The translations under genes and the position numbers were made by a program. From positions 1-64,000 of the forward strand of contig CAVULO010000003.1 of the NCBI GenBank assembly GCA_963742345.1: a stretch of 64,000 nt of DNA. The letters run 5' to 3'. Shown here in pieces: positions 44,531 to 54,754 of this stretch; within the stretch, counting starts at the first letter, position 1, and each line of letters begins with the position of its first letter. The stretch is from Pseudolabrys sp963742345 (GTDB taxonomy: Bacteria > Pseudomonadota > Alphaproteobacteria > Rhizobiales > Xanthobacteraceae). Under the pieces are notes generated by a model. The model had not been told where the DNA came from and searched no databases. It saw nothing but the letters and a program-made list of their open reading frames with translations.

Positions 44531-45975
44531 AGCTGCGCGATCTTTTGCCGGGGGCGGCGATCGATGCGCGGCCGGCTGCGATCGAGATCGCCGGCGTCAC
44601 CGCCGACAGCCGCAAGGTCAAGCCAGGCTTTCTCTTCATCGCCATTGCCGGTGCCAAGGCTGATGGCGCCTATTTTGCCAAACAGGCGGCGGCCGCCGGT
44701 GCAGTGGCAGTCGCGGCCGAGCAGCGGCCTGACGAATTGTCTGATGCCGTCGCATTCGTCGGTTTAAACAACCCCCGGCGCGCACTCGCGCTGGCAGCGG
44801 CAATTTTTTTTCCGCGCCAGCCGAAAACGATCGCCGCCATCACCGGCACGAGCGGGAAAACATCAGTTGCGGCATTTACCCGACAGATATGGAGCGCGCT
44901 CGGATATCAGGCGGCGAGTATCGGCACCGTCGGCGTGGTGTCGCCCAAGGGCGAGCGATACGGCTCGTTGACAACACCTGATCCGGTCGAGCTACACCGC
45001 ACGCTGGACCAATTGGCAGACGAAGGTGTTACCCACCTCGCACTCGAAGCTTCCTCGCACGGTCTCGACCAGCATCGGCTGGACGGCGTGCGTATTGGAG
45101 CCGGCGCCTTCACCAATCTCTCACGTGATCACCTCGACTATCATCCGACCATCGAAGCCTATCTCGCTGCCAAGCTTCGCCTGTTCGAGGACTTGATCGC
45201 GCCGGGTGGCGCGGCGGTGATTGGCGTTGACGATTGCTATGCGGGTCAGGTCGTTAAAGCAGCCAAAGAGCGCGGCCTAAAGATCATCTCTGTCGGCGAA
45301 CAGGGCGACGACATTAAACTCATTGGCGGGTCCATTGATGGCTTTGCGCAAATTGTCACGATCGCCCATGGTGGACGAACATATAAGGTCAAGTTGCCGC
45401 TTGTCGGCGCCTTTCAGATGCAGAATGCCGGCATTGCGGCGGGGCTCGCGATTGCGACCGGGGCCGAGCCGGCGCGCGTGTTTGCGGCACTGGAAAAGCT
45501 TGCCGGCGCCAAAGGCAGGCTGGAACTCGCTGGCACGCACAACGGCGCGCCCATCTTCATCGACTATGCCCACAAGCCGGACGCGCTCAAGAAGGCGCTC
45601 GAAAGCCTGCGGCCCTATGCAAGCGGCAAACTCATCGTGGTATTCGGCGCGGGCGGCGACCGGGATTCCGGCAAGCGTCCGATCATGGGTCGTATCGCGG
45701 CAGAAAATGCAGACCGCGTCATAGTCACCGACGACAACCCGCGCAGCGAGAACCCGGCCGCGATCCGAGCTGCAATTCTTGCCGACGCGCCGGGCGCCGC
45801 GGAAATTGGTGATCGTGCGGACGCAATCCGAAGAACCATCGCGGAGCTTGCAGCCGGAGATGTGCTGTTGATTGCCGGCAAGGGCCATGAGACCGGGCAA
45901 ATTATCGGCGATCGCGTTGTTCCGTTCTCGGACCACGAAGCGGTGGCGGCGGCTTTGCAGGGCAAAGTGGCATGA
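44527..45975 (+). CDS. murE: UDP-MurNAc-L-Ala-D-Glu:meso-diaminopimelate ligase
   Basis: The 482-residue Mur ligase has a GTG start overlapping the ftsI stop. The ATP motif is GTSGKTS, the glutamate/histidine block is LEASSHGL, and the carbamylated-lysine region lies near YLAAKLRLF. The acceptor specificity motif is DDNPRSEN, whose DNPR marks the meso-diaminopimelate-adding form. It adds the third residue of the stem peptide. Confidence 0.96.
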   Translation: MKLRDLLPGAAIDARPAAIEIAGVTADSRKVKPGFLFIAIAGAKADGAYFAKQAAAAGAVAVAAEQRPDELSDAVAFVGLNNPRRALALAAAIFFPRQPKTIAAITGTSGKTSVAAFTRQIWSALGYQAASIGTVGVVSPKGERYGSLTTPDPVELHRTLDQLADEGVTHLALEASSHGLDQHRLDGVRIGAGAFTNLSRDHLDYHPTIEAYLAAKLRLFEDLIAPGGAAVIGVDDCYAGQVVKAAKERGLKIISVGEQGDDIKLIGGSIDGFAQIVTIAHGGRTYKVKLPLVGAFQMQNAGIAAGLAIATGAEPARVFAALEKLAGAKGRLELAGTHNGAPIFIDYAHKPDALKKALESLRPYASGKLIVVFGAGGDRDSGKRPIMGRIAAENADRVIVTDDNPRSENPAAIRAAILADAPGAAEIGDRADAIRRTIAELAAGDVLLIAGKGHETGQIIGDRVVPFSDHEAVAAALQGKVA

Positions 45976-47408
45976 GTGCACTCTGGACCCTCGATGCGAT
46001 AGCTGCGGCAGTGCGCGCCGAGCGTGCCGGAACGCTGCCGGCGGACGTATCTGGGATTTCCATCGACAGTCGCACATTGGGCAAAGGCGACGCGTTCTTC
46101 GCTATCAATGGCGAGAACCGGGACGGACATGAATTCGTCGACGGAGCGCTGAAAGCCGGGGCTGGCCTGGCGGTGGTCGCAAATGATCAGCGCGGCCGTT
46201 TTCCCGACGCGCCATTGCTGATTGTGCGCGATGTGCTCGAAGCCTTGCGCGATCTGGCGCGAGCCGCGCGCGCACGCATGCACGCGCGCGTCGTCGCCGT
46301 CACCGGCTCAGTCGGCAAGACCGGCACAAAAGAAGCGTTGCGGCTGGCGCTCTCGGCCGACGGCGAAACTCATGCCTCTATTGCGTCTTACAATAATCAT
46401 TGGGGCGTGCCGTTGTCGCTTGCGCGTTGTCCGGCAGACGCGAAATACGCCGTTTTCGAGATCGGCATGAACCATGCCGGTGAAATCACGCCGCTTACGA
46501 AGCTGGTACGCCCGCATGTGGCGATTGTCACCGGCATCGAGCCGGTACACCTCGAATACTTCGGCTCGCTAGAGAAGATCGCAGATGCCAAGGCGGAAAT
46601 CTTTGTTGGTGTCGAGCCGGGCGGTGCCGTCGTTCTTAATCGCGACAACGCGCAATATCCACGGCTGGCCGCCGCCGCCAAGGCTGCACACATCGAGCGC
46701 CTGGTTTCTTTCGGCGAGCAAGCTGCCGCCGATGCAAGGTTGCTTCGCGTTTCGCTGCATGCCGACTGTTCGACCGTTGAGGCGCACATTCTGGGCCAAA
46801 CGGTCACCTACAAGCTCGGTGCACCCGGCCGGCATCTCGTCCTCAACTCACTCGCTGTCCTGGCCGCGGTTTCGCTCGTTGGGGCGGATCTCGCATTGGC
46901 CGCGCTCGCCCTCAACAATCTTAAACCCGCCAGCGGGCGTGGCACGCGAACCGTACTGATGGTTCCTGGCGGCAACGCATTGCTGATTGACGAAAGCTAC
47001 AACGCCAATCCCGCCTCCATGCAGGCCGCAATCGCTCTGCTCGGGCAAGCGTCGATCGGCAAGCGCGGCCGCCGCGTTGCGGTGCTGGGCGATATGCTGG
47101 AATTAGGACCAACGGCTGCCGAACTGCACCGCGCACTCGCGGGCGCAATCGAGGCCGCTGGAATCGACCTCGTTTTTTGTTCTGGCCCGCTGATGCGGGC
47201 ACTGTGGGAGGCACTTCCCTCGCGCGCCCGGGGCGGCTATGCCGAGACCGCGGCGGGGCTGGAACCAACCGTGCTGGACGCCATCCGAGCGGGCGACGCG
47301 GTGATGGTGAAGGGCTCGCTCGGTTCGAAAATGGGCCCAATCGTCAGGGCGTTGGAACGGCAATTCCCCAAGCAGGCGGCGCTCGACCAGGTGCCTGCGC
47401 GGGGATGA
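45972..47408 (+). CDS. murF: UDP-MurNAc-tripeptide:D-alanyl-D-alanine ligase
   Basis: The 478-residue protein starts with an ATG overlapping the murE stop. Motifs are GSVGKTGTKEAL (ATP loop), FEIGMNHAGEI and DESYNANPASM. It attaches D-Ala-D-Ala, made by the Ddl encoded downstream in the same cluster, to the tripeptide, finishing the UDP-MurNAc-pentapeptide that MraY uses next. Confidence 0.96.
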   Translation: MSALWTLDAIAAAVRAERAGTLPADVSGISIDSRTLGKGDAFFAINGENRDGHEFVDGALKAGAGLAVVANDQRGRFPDAPLLIVRDVLEALRDLARAARARMHARVVAVTGSVGKTGTKEALRLALSADGETHASIASYNNHWGVPLSLARCPADAKYAVFEIGMNHAGEITPLTKLVRPHVAIVTGIEPVHLEYFGSLEKIADAKAEIFVGVEPGGAVVLNRDNAQYPRLAAAAKAAHIERLVSFGEQAAADARLLRVSLHADCSTVEAHILGQTVTYKLGAPGRHLVLNSLAVLAAVSLVGADLALAALALNNLKPASGRGTRTVLMVPGGNALLIDESYNANPASMQAAIALLGQASIGKRGRRVAVLGDMLELGPTAAELHRALAGAIEAAGIDLVFCSGPLMRALWEALPSRARGGYAETAAGLEPTVLDAIRAGDAVMVKGSLGSKMGPIVRALERQFPKQAALDQVPARG

Positions 47409-47426
47409 ATAGTAGGGTTCAACCCG

Positions 47427-48512
47427 ATGTTCTACTGGCTGACCGAGCTTTCCGACAAAATCTCGTTTTTCAACGTCTTTCGGTACATCACTTTTCGGAC
47501 TGGCGGCGCCATCGTCACAGCCCTGGTGTTCGTGTTTCTGTTCGCTGGACCGATCATCGACCTGTTGCGCCTCAAGCAGGGTAAGGGTCAGCCCATTCGC
47601 AACGACGGGCCGCGGTCGCATCTGGTCACCAAGAAGGGTACGCCGACGATGGGCGGCCTGATGATTTTGTCGGGACTGCTGGTCTCGACGCTGCTGTGGG
47701 CGAACCCGAAGAGTCCTTATGTCTGGGTGGTGCTTGGGGTGACGCTCTCGTTCGGGCTGATTGGCTTCTACGATGATTATCTGAAGGTGATCAAGCAAAC
47801 CCACGCCGGGATTTCCGGGCGAACGCGGCTAATCATGGAAGCTGTGATCGCGGTGGCTGCCTGCACCGCGCTGGCGCATCTTGGCCGCGGACCGATCGCA
47901 ACGTCGCTGGTGTTCCCTTTCTTCAAGGAACTGGTGTTCAATCTTGGTTGGGCTTTCGTGCTGCTCGGTGCGTTCGTCATCGTCGCGGCGGGGAACGCGG
48001 TCAACCTGACTGATGGCCTCGACGGTCTGGCGATCGTGCCGGTGATGATCGCGTCGGCCAGCTTCGGGTTCATTTCCTATCTCGCGGGTAACGCGGTCTT
48101 TTCCGAGTATCTGCAAATTCATTATGTCGCCGGCACCGGCGAGCTGGCGGTGCTGTGTGGCGCGGTGATCGGGGCAGGTCTCGGCTTTCTCTGGTTCAAT
48201 GCGCCACCGGCCTCGATCTTTATGGGTGACACCGGCTCGCTGTCGCTTGGCGGAATGCTTGGTGCAGTTGCGGTTGCCATTAAACATGAATTCGTACTTG
48301 CCATTGTCGGCGGCCTCTTTGTACTGGAGGCCGTATCGGTGATCGTGCAGGTGGTTTCATTCAAGCTGACGGGCAAGCGCGTGTTCAAGATGGCACCGAT
48401 CCACCATCACTACGAGCAGCTCGGTTGGACAGAGCCGCAAATCGTGATCCGTTTCTGGATCGTGGCCGTCGTGTTGGCACTCGCCGGGTTGGCGACGCTG
48501 AAGTTGAGATGA
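47427..48512 (+). CDS. mraY: Phospho-MurNAc-pentapeptide translocase
   Basis: The 361-residue protein has ten hydrophobic segments. The magnesium-site aspartates lie in GFYDDYLK, AVNLTDGLDGLA and FMGDTGSL, and the histidine-rich loop is PIHHHYEQ. It moves phospho-MurNAc-pentapeptide onto undecaprenyl phosphate, making lipid I at the inner membrane. The start follows murF by 18 bases. Confidence 0.96.
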   Translation: MFYWLTELSDKISFFNVFRYITFRTGGAIVTALVFVFLFAGPIIDLLRLKQGKGQPIRNDGPRSHLVTKKGTPTMGGLMILSGLLVSTLLWANPKSPYVWVVLGVTLSFGLIGFYDDYLKVIKQTHAGISGRTRLIMEAVIAVAACTALAHLGRGPIATSLVFPFFKELVFNLGWAFVLLGAFVIVAAGNAVNLTDGLDGLAIVPVMIASASFGFISYLAGNAVFSEYLQIHYVAGTGELAVLCGAVIGAGLGFLWFNAPPASIFMGDTGSLSLGGMLGAVAVAIKHEFVLAIVGGLFVLEAVSVIVQVVSFKLTGKRVFKMAPIHHHYEQLGWTEPQIVIRFWIVAVVLALAGLATLKLR

Positions 48513-48515
48513 ACC

Positions 48516-49925
48516 TTGATCCCGGTCACCACGTTCGCGGGCCGGCGGGTCGCAATCTTCGGCCTCGGTAGTTCGGGCCTGCTGGCGGCACGCAGTCTGA
48601 AAGAAGGCGGCGCCGAGGTCGTCGCCTTCGACGATGACGATAAGAAAATTGCCGACGCGCGAACGGCCGGCTTAAAAACGCAAAATCTCCGCGATCTCGA
48701 TTGGTCGACTGTTGCCGCCTTTGTGCTGGCGCCGGGGGTGCCACTCACCCATCCCAAACCCCATTGGACGGTAGAGCTTGCCCGCAAGGCCAATGTTGAG
48801 GTGATTGGCGACGTCGAACTGTTCTGTCGCGAGCGCACCAAATCAGGGGCCAGCTGCCCTCTGGTCGCCATCACCGGCACTAACGGCAAATCGACCACCA
48901 CCGCACTCACGACGCATCTGCTCAAGAGTGCCGGCCGCGATGCACAGATGGGCGGCAATATAGGGGTGCCCGTGCTGGCGCTCGAGCCGTTCAAGGCGGG
49001 CCGTGCCTATGTCCTCGAAGTTTCCTCATACCAGATTGATCTAGCGCCCTCGCTTAAGCCAACGATCGGCATCCTGCTCAATGTCTCGGAAGATCATCTC
49101 GATCGGCACGGCAGCATGGAGGGCTACGCGGCCATCAAAGAGCGTCTTCCTGCAAACATCGGGGAGGGTGGCACAGCTGTGATCGATGTCGATGACGCCT
49201 ACACGCGTGGGGCGGCTGAGCGCATCGAGCGCGCGGGAAGAAAAGTTGTACGCGTTTCTGTTGTTGCGCCGGTGCGCGACGGTTATTACGCGGAAGGCAG
49301 CCGCATCCTTCATGCCGTTAACGGCAAAGCGAGTGCGGTGGCGGAGCTTGCTGGCGTCGGCTCATTGCGCGGCGTGCACAATGCGCAGAATGCCGCTTGC
49401 GCGATCGCAGCCTGCGTTGCACTTGGCATCGATTTGGGTGCGATTCAAAAAGGCCTCAAAAGTTTCCCCGGCCTTGCCCACCGCATGCAACAGGTTGGGC
49501 GCAAGGGCAACGTGCTGTTCGTCAACGACTCGAAAGCGACCAACGCCGACTCGGCAGCCAAAGCGCTGGCGAGCTTTGGTGACATCTTTTGGATCGCAGG
49601 CGGCAAGCCGAAAACTGGCGGGATCAATAGTCTGGCCGAGTTCTTCCCGCGCATCCGTAAGGCCTACCTGATTGGCGAAGCCGCCAGGGAATTCGCCAAT
49701 ACGCTGGATGGGCGGGTGTCCTATGAGGTCAGCGGCGCCTTGTCTGCGGCAATCAATGCTGCGGCTCGCGATGCCGCGGCGTCCGGCTTGAAAGAACCCG
49801 TGGTGCTGCTTTCGCCGGCCTGTGCCTCATTTGACCAGTATCCGAACTTCGAAGTGCGTGGCAAAGCGTTCATCGACACCGTGCTGGCGATCCCCGGCGT
49901 TTCAGCAATTACACCGCCGTCCTGA
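48516..49925 (+). CDS. murD: UDP-MurNAc-L-alanine:D-glutamate ligase
   Basis: The 469-residue protein has a TTG start at 48516, giving MIPVTTFAGRRVAIFGLGSS. This matches the family N-terminus in related bacteria. The ATG that overlaps the mraY stop is in another frame. Motifs include GTNGKSTTTAL, LEVSSYQ and NDSKATNADSAAKAL. It adds D-glutamate to UDP-MurNAc-L-Ala in the cytoplasm. Confidence 0.95.
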   Translation: MIPVTTFAGRRVAIFGLGSSGLLAARSLKEGGAEVVAFDDDDKKIADARTAGLKTQNLRDLDWSTVAAFVLAPGVPLTHPKPHWTVELARKANVEVIGDVELFCRERTKSGASCPLVAITGTNGKSTTTALTTHLLKSAGRDAQMGGNIGVPVLALEPFKAGRAYVLEVSSYQIDLAPSLKPTIGILLNVSEDHLDRHGSMEGYAAIKERLPANIGEGGTAVIDVDDAYTRGAAERIERAGRKVVRVSVVAPVRDGYYAEGSRILHAVNGKASAVAELAGVGSLRGVHNAQNAACAIAACVALGIDLGAIQKGLKSFPGLAHRMQQVGRKGNVLFVNDSKATNADSAAKALASFGDIFWIAGGKPKTGGINSLAEFFPRIRKAYLIGEAAREFANTLDGRVSYEVSGALSAAINAAARDAAASGLKEPVVLLSPACASFDQYPNFEVRGKAFIDTVLAIPGVSAITPPS

Positions 49926-50040
49926 GGTGGCCCCGCCTTGCGCGGCCCCCGGAAGCACGCCGGCTGTTACCCATCAGGATGACGGAAATTAATGCTTCCT
50001 AAACCGCGAAGCGTCAGCTTGGGCTGGACGGGGAATTGGG

Positions 50041-51189
50041 ATGCTCTCGCGCGCGCAACGCACGCCCTTCGGCGAATGGTGGTGGACGGTCGACCGGCTC
50101 ACGCTTGCCGCCATCGGCGCGCTGATGCTGGCAGGCGTGGTTCTTTCTCTCGCCGCGAGTCCGCCGGTTGCCGCGCGTCTGGGCCTTGACCCGTTCTACT
50201 TCGTCAATCGGCACATCCTTTATCTCCTGCCCGCCATCGCCGTGATGCTCGGTGTGTCCTTTCTCAACCCCCGTCAAATTCGGCGCCTGTCGCTGATCGT
50301 GTTTGTGCTGAGTCTGATCATGGTGGCCGCGACGCCCTATTTCGGCCCTGAGATCAAAGGTGCGCGACGCTGGCTGGTGCTGCTCGGCGTTAACATCCAG
50401 CCGTCGGAATTCCTGAAGCCTGCTTTCGTCATCATCGTCGCGTGGCTGTTTGGTGAATCGGCGAAACGTCCCGACATGCCGGCGAATACATTCTCCCTTA
50501 TCTTGCTACTGACGGCGATCGCGCTGCTGGTGGTGCAGCCCGACTTCGGCCAGACAATGCTGATCGCGCTGGTTTGGAGCGCGCTGTTCTTCATGGCCGG
50601 AATGCGGCTGGTCTGGGTGGCAGGAATCGCGGGTCTCGCCAGCGTCGGACTCTTGAGCGCTTATTATACGGTGCCACATGTCGCGCGCCGCATTCAGCGT
50701 TTTCTCGATCCAGGCTCGGGCGATACTTTCAACATCGACATCGCGACCGAAAGCTTCATGCGTGGCGGCTGGTTCGGCAAAGGGCCGGGCGAGGGGACCG
50801 TGAAGCGCCTTCTCCCGGAGAGTCACACCGATTTCGTGTTCGCCGTCGCGGCGGAGGAGTTCGGCGTCGCGCTTTGTCTGGCGCTGGTCGCGCTATTCGC
50901 ATTCATTGTCATTCGGATGCTGATACGCGCCATGCGCAACGATGATCCGTTTACGCGCTTTGCAGCTTCGGGCCTTACCATACTGTTTGCCACTCAATCG
51001 GCGATCAATATGGCGGTGAACTTGCATCTCATTCCAGCCAAGGGCATGACTCTACCTTTCATTTCCTACGGCGGCTCCTCAATGATCTCGATCGCATACG
51101 CAATGGGCATGCTGCTGGCATTGACCCGCGAGCAGCCACGGGCGGCGATGATTTCACCCGATCTCGCGGTGGCCGGGAGCACAATCTAA
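50041..51189 (+). CDS. ftsW: Septal peptidoglycan glycosyltransferase FtsW
   Basis: The 382-residue SEDS protein has about ten membrane segments. Family blocks are GARRWLVLLGVNIQPSEFLKP (with the conserved PSEF), VVQPDFGQ with the catalytic-site aspartate region, and the C-terminal LPFISYGGSSM. With FtsI it polymerises and crosslinks septal peptidoglycan from lipid II. The stop overlaps the murG start by one base. The 115 bases upstream hold no other gene. Confidence 0.95.
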   Translation: MLSRAQRTPFGEWWWTVDRLTLAAIGALMLAGVVLSLAASPPVAARLGLDPFYFVNRHILYLLPAIAVMLGVSFLNPRQIRRLSLIVFVLSLIMVAATPYFGPEIKGARRWLVLLGVNIQPSEFLKPAFVIIVAWLFGESAKRPDMPANTFSLILLLTAIALLVVQPDFGQTMLIALVWSALFFMAGMRLVWVAGIAGLASVGLLSAYYTVPHVARRIQRFLDPGSGDTFNIDIATESFMRGGWFGKGPGEGTVKRLLPESHTDFVFAVAAEEFGVALCLALVALFAFIVIRMLIRAMRNDDPFTRFAASGLTILFATQSAINMAVNLHLIPAKGMTLPFISYGGSSMISIAYAMGMLLALTREQPRAAMISPDLAVAGSTI

Positions 51190-52286
51190 TGGCTGCGAGC
51201 GGCGCGCCGCTCGTCCTGCTCGCAGCTGGCGGCACCGGCGGCCATTTGTTTCCGGCTGAGGCGCTGGCGGTCGTGCTGGACAAACGCGGCGTCACTGTCG
51301 ATCTCGCCACCGACTATCGCGCCGCGCACTTCAAATTTCCTGCGCGCGCCGTACACATCATCCCAAGTGCGACCTTGCGTGGACGCGATCCGATATCGCT
51401 GGCGCGCACTGCAACTCTACTGACGCTCGGCACCGCCAAAGTGTGGGCACTACTCGGCCGCATCAAACCAAACGTGGTGGTTGGTTTTGGAGGCTATCCG
51501 ACCGTGCCGCCGCTTCTCGCCGCAAGCTGGCGCGGCGTAGCCACGGTGCTACATGAGCAGAATGGCGTCATGGGGCGCGCCAACAGACTGCTGGCGCCGC
51601 GCGTGACCGCGATCGCTACTGGCTTTCGCACGCTCAAGAATTTCAATCGACACTGGCAGAGCAAAATAACTTTCACCGGCAATCCGCTGCGCCCTCAGGT
51701 GGTCGCAGCCGCCACCACGCCCTATGCCGCGCCGTCTGATGGCAAGCTGCGCCTGCTCGTATTCGGCGGCAGCCAGGGCGCGCATGTGATGGCCGAGATC
51801 GTGCCGCAGGCAATTGAACGCCTGAGTACCGATCTGCTCGGGCGGCTGTCGATCATGCAGCAGGCGCGCGTCGAGGACCTCGATGCCGTACGCGCCATTT
51901 ATGCCCGGCTCGGCGTTACCGCTGAGATCGCGTCGTTTTTTCCCGACCTGCCGGCGCGAATGGCGGCGGCACAGTTGGTCATTTCGCGCTCCGGCGCCTC
52001 AACTGTGGCCGAACTCTCGGCCATCGGCCGGCCAGGTATATTAGTGCCCCTGCCTCATGCGCTCGATCAGGACCAGTTCGCCAATGCCGGCATTCTGGAG
52101 GGCGCCGGCGGAGCAATCCGGATCGAGCAGCGAGACTTCACCCCGGTGCGGCTGGCCACAGAAATCGGGGCGCTCGCCAAAGATCCGGGGCGGCTGGCGC
52201 ACATGGCGCAGGCTGCCAAATCAGCCGGCACTATCGACGCCGCCGAACGGCTGGCCGATCTGGTAATAAGGGTGGCGGGAATTTAG
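51189..52286 (+). CDS. murG: UDP-GlcNAc:lipid I GlcNAc transferase
   Basis: The 365-residue GT28 glycosyltransferase has the lipid I-binding loop LAAGGTGGHLFPAEAL and a second glycine loop LLVFGGSQGAHVM. The UDP-GlcNAc site is ISRSGASTVAELSAIGRP with PLPHALDQDQFANA. It makes lipid II at the cytoplasmic face of the membrane. The following 112 bases up to murC hold no gene. Confidence 0.96.
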   Translation: MAASGAPLVLLAAGGTGGHLFPAEALAVVLDKRGVTVDLATDYRAAHFKFPARAVHIIPSATLRGRDPISLARTATLLTLGTAKVWALLGRIKPNVVVGFGGYPTVPPLLAASWRGVATVLHEQNGVMGRANRLLAPRVTAIATGFRTLKNFNRHWQSKITFTGNPLRPQVVAAATTPYAAPSDGKLRLLVFGGSQGAHVMAEIVPQAIERLSTDLLGRLSIMQQARVEDLDAVRAIYARLGVTAEIASFFPDLPARMAAAQLVISRSGASTVAELSAIGRPGILVPLPHALDQDQFANAGILEGAGGAIRIEQRDFTPVRLATEIGALAKDPGRLAHMAQAAKSAGTIDAAERLADLVIRVAGI

Positions 52287-52398
52287 GCGCTGGCCAGCAG
52301 CCGGTCTTGTTTCGGCCTTCCGCGTCCTGCATGACATAGCCGCACTGCGCTGGCGCGTGGGTTACCCGCGCCCGAGGGAGAGGCTGAGGGCGACTTTT

Positions 52399-53799
52399 AT
52401 GAAGCTGCCGCGCAACATCGGTCCGGTGCATTTCGTCGGCATCGGGGGCATCGGCATGAGCGGCATTGCCGAGGTACTCGCCAATCTCGGTTATACCATC
52501 ACCGGCTCCGACGTTTCGGACAGCGCCAACGTCAAGCGCCTGCGGGACAAAGGGATCAGGGTCGCAATCGGTCACAAAGCCGAGAACCTGGACGGCGCCG
52601 ATGTGGTGGTCATCTCCTCCGCTATCAAACGCGACAACCCGGAGCTCATCGCTGCACGCGCCAAGCGGCTGCCTGTGGTGCGGCGAGCGGAGATGCTGGC
52701 CGAATTAATGCGGTTGAAAAGCTGCGTCGCGATTGCGGGCACGCATGGCAAGACAACAACGACGTCGCTGGTCGCATCATTGCTCGACGCCGGTGGCCTC
52801 GATCCGACCGTGATCAATGGTGGTATCATCAACGCCTACGGCACTAACGCCCGCCTCGGGGCTGGCGACTGGATGGTGGTGGAGGCCGACGAATCCGATG
52901 GCACCTTCCTGAAGCTTCCAGCCGACATCGCGATCGTTACAAACATCGACCCCGAGCATCTCGACCACTTCCACACTTTTGACGCCGTGCAGGATGCATT
53001 CCGCGCCTTCATCGAGAATGTACCTTTCTACGGTTTCGCAGTGATGTGCACCGATCATCCTGTCGTGCAAACCATGGTCGGCAAACTCGAGGACCGCCGC
53101 ATCCTTACTTATGGCGAGAACCCGCAAGCCGATGTGCGATTAGCCGATCTCGACCATTTCAATGGTGAGTCACGTTTTTCGGTGGTGTTTCGCGACCGTG
53201 AAGGCAAGACGACGCACGCCATCGACAAGCTCACGCTGCCAATGCCCGGCAGGCACAACGCATTGAACGCCACCGCAGCGGTGGCGGTTGCACATGCGCT
53301 TGGACTCAAAAGCGAGGCGATCCGCAAGGCGCTTGCAAGTTTTGGCGGCGTTAAACGGCGCTTTACCAAAGTTGGCGAATGGAACGGCGCCGTGATCATC
53401 GACGATTACGGGCACCACCCGGTGGAAATCGCGGCCGTGTTGCGCGCCGCACGCGAAAGCGCCAAGGGCCAGGTGATCGCCGTGATGCAGCCGCACCGCT
53501 ATACGCGGCTGCACGACCTGTTTGAGCAGTTCTGCACGAGCTTTAACGACGCCGACGCGGTGATCGTGGCGCCTGTCTATCCGGCCGGCGAAGCGCCGAT
53601 CCAGGGCGCCGACCGTGACGCGCTGGTGACCGGATTACGTGCACACGGCCACAAGCAAGCGATCCCGCTCGAAGCGCCCGAGCAACTTGCGTCGCTTGTA
53701 AAAAGTCTGGCCAGGCCCGGCGACTATGTGGTCTGCCTCGGCGCTGGTTCCATCACACAATGGGCATACGCGCTACCGGCGGAATTGAAAGCACTATGA
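52399..53799 (+). CDS. murC: UDP-MurNAc:L-alanine ligase
   Basis: The protein has 466 residues from the ATG giving MKLPRNIGPVHFVGIGGIG. An upstream in-frame start would add residues with no family support. Motifs are the N-terminal UDP-binding GIGGIGMSGIAEVL, the ATP loop GTHGKTTTTSL, EADESDG and DDYGHHPVEI. It starts the stem peptide by adding L-alanine. The stop overlaps the murB start. Confidence 0.96.
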   Translation: MKLPRNIGPVHFVGIGGIGMSGIAEVLANLGYTITGSDVSDSANVKRLRDKGIRVAIGHKAENLDGADVVVISSAIKRDNPELIAARAKRLPVVRRAEMLAELMRLKSCVAIAGTHGKTTTTSLVASLLDAGGLDPTVINGGIINAYGTNARLGAGDWMVVEADESDGTFLKLPADIAIVTNIDPEHLDHFHTFDAVQDAFRAFIENVPFYGFAVMCTDHPVVQTMVGKLEDRRILTYGENPQADVRLADLDHFNGESRFSVVFRDREGKTTHAIDKLTLPMPGRHNALNATAAVAVAHALGLKSEAIRKALASFGGVKRRFTKVGEWNGAVIIDDYGHHPVEIAAVLRAARESAKGQVIAVMQPHRYTRLHDLFEQFCTSFNDADAVIVAPVYPAGEAPIQGADRDALVTGLRAHGHKQAIPLEAPEQLASLVKSLARPGDYVVCLGAGSITQWAYALPAELKAL

Positions 53800-54713
53800 G
53801 CTTCCCTGACATCGTGCCCGCACTGAAAGCCAAGTTGCCCGAATTGCGCGGGCGGCTATTGGCCAATCAATCTCTTGGAGAATTCACCTGGTTTCGTGTT
53901 GGCGGCCCGGCGCAGGCGTTCTTCATGCCGGAAGATGAAAATGACCTGGCGTATCTTTTGCGCAACCTGCCTCCCGAAATTCCGGTCACCGTCATAGGGG
54001 CGGGTTCAAATCTGATCGTACGTGACGGCGGCGTGCCGGGTGTCGTGATTAGGCTCGGCCGCGGCTTTAACGAAGTGAAGATCGAAGATCATCGCGCCAC
54101 CGTCGGCACGGCCATGCTCGACGTAATGGTAGCGCGCGCGGCGCAAGCAGCTGGTGTATCCGGGCTGGCGTTTCTGAGCGGTATTCCTGGAACTATCGGT
54201 GGCGCCTTGCGCATGAACGGCGGCGCCTATGGTGGCGAAACCAAAGATATTCTGGTCGAGGCGCGTGGTGTCGACCGGCAAGGCAACGTGCGCAGCTTCG
54301 CAAATGGCGAGATGGGTTTTTCCTATCGTCATTGCGGCGTGCCCGATGACGTCATTTTCACGACTGCGGTGCTGCAAGGCCGCGCTGGCGCGCCCGAGCA
54401 AATCGCCGCCGAAATGGCCGACATCAAGAAGAAACGCGAAACGAGCCAGCCGCGCAATCGCACCGGCGGTTCTACGTTCAAAAATCCGGCGGGCCATAGC
54501 GCGTGGAAGCTGGTTGACGATGCCGGCTGCCGCGGGCTCACCATCGGTGGAGCGCAGGTGTCCGAACTCCACAGCAATTTCCTGATCAATCTCGGTGGCG
54601 CCAGCGCGGCCGATATCGAGACGTTGGGCGAAACCGTGCGTGAGCGGGTGAAGACGCATTCCGGTGTCGAGCTGGAATGGGAAATCAAGCGGATCGGGGT
54701 AGGACGCGCATGA
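53796..54713 (+). CDS. murB: UDP-N-acetylenolpyruvoylglucosamine reductase
   Basis: The 305-residue flavoprotein reduces UDP-GlcNAc-enolpyruvate to UDP-MurNAc. FAD-binding blocks are TVIGAGSNLIVRDGG and LSGIPGTIGGALRMNGGAYG. The catalytic region has RNRTGGSTFKNP, whose serine matches type I MurB, and the C-terminal LIDDAGCRG-like segment reads LVDDAGCRGLTIGGAQVSELH. The last codons and stop lie inside the palindromic element at 54706. Confidence 0.95.
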   Translation: MSFPDIVPALKAKLPELRGRLLANQSLGEFTWFRVGGPAQAFFMPEDENDLAYLLRNLPPEIPVTVIGAGSNLIVRDGGVPGVVIRLGRGFNEVKIEDHRATVGTAMLDVMVARAAQAAGVSGLAFLSGIPGTIGGALRMNGGAYGGETKDILVEARGVDRQGNVRSFANGEMGFSYRHCGVPDDVIFTTAVLQGRAGAPEQIAAEMADIKKKRETSQPRNRTGGSTFKNPAGHSAWKLVDDAGCRGLTIGGAQVSELHSNFLINLGGASAADIETLGETVRERVKTHSGVELEWEIKRIGVGRA

Positions 54714-54754
54714 TCCCGAAAAGTGCGCAATGGTTTTCGGATAACATCATGCGC
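54706..54754. repeat. Rhizobial palindromic element, ATGATCCCGAAAAG family
   Basis: The outer arms GCGCATGAT (54706-54714) and ATCATGCGC (54746-54754) are perfect inverted repeats. The inner arms CCGAAAA (54716-54722) and TTTTCGG (54734-54740) pair as well. From memory this wording (ATGATC-C-GAAAAGTG...GGTTTTC...ATCATGCG) is a very common intergenic repeat in Rhizobiales. The murB stop codon TGA is at 54711-54713 within the left arm. The element separates murB from ddl and could fold in the mRNA. Confidence 0.75.
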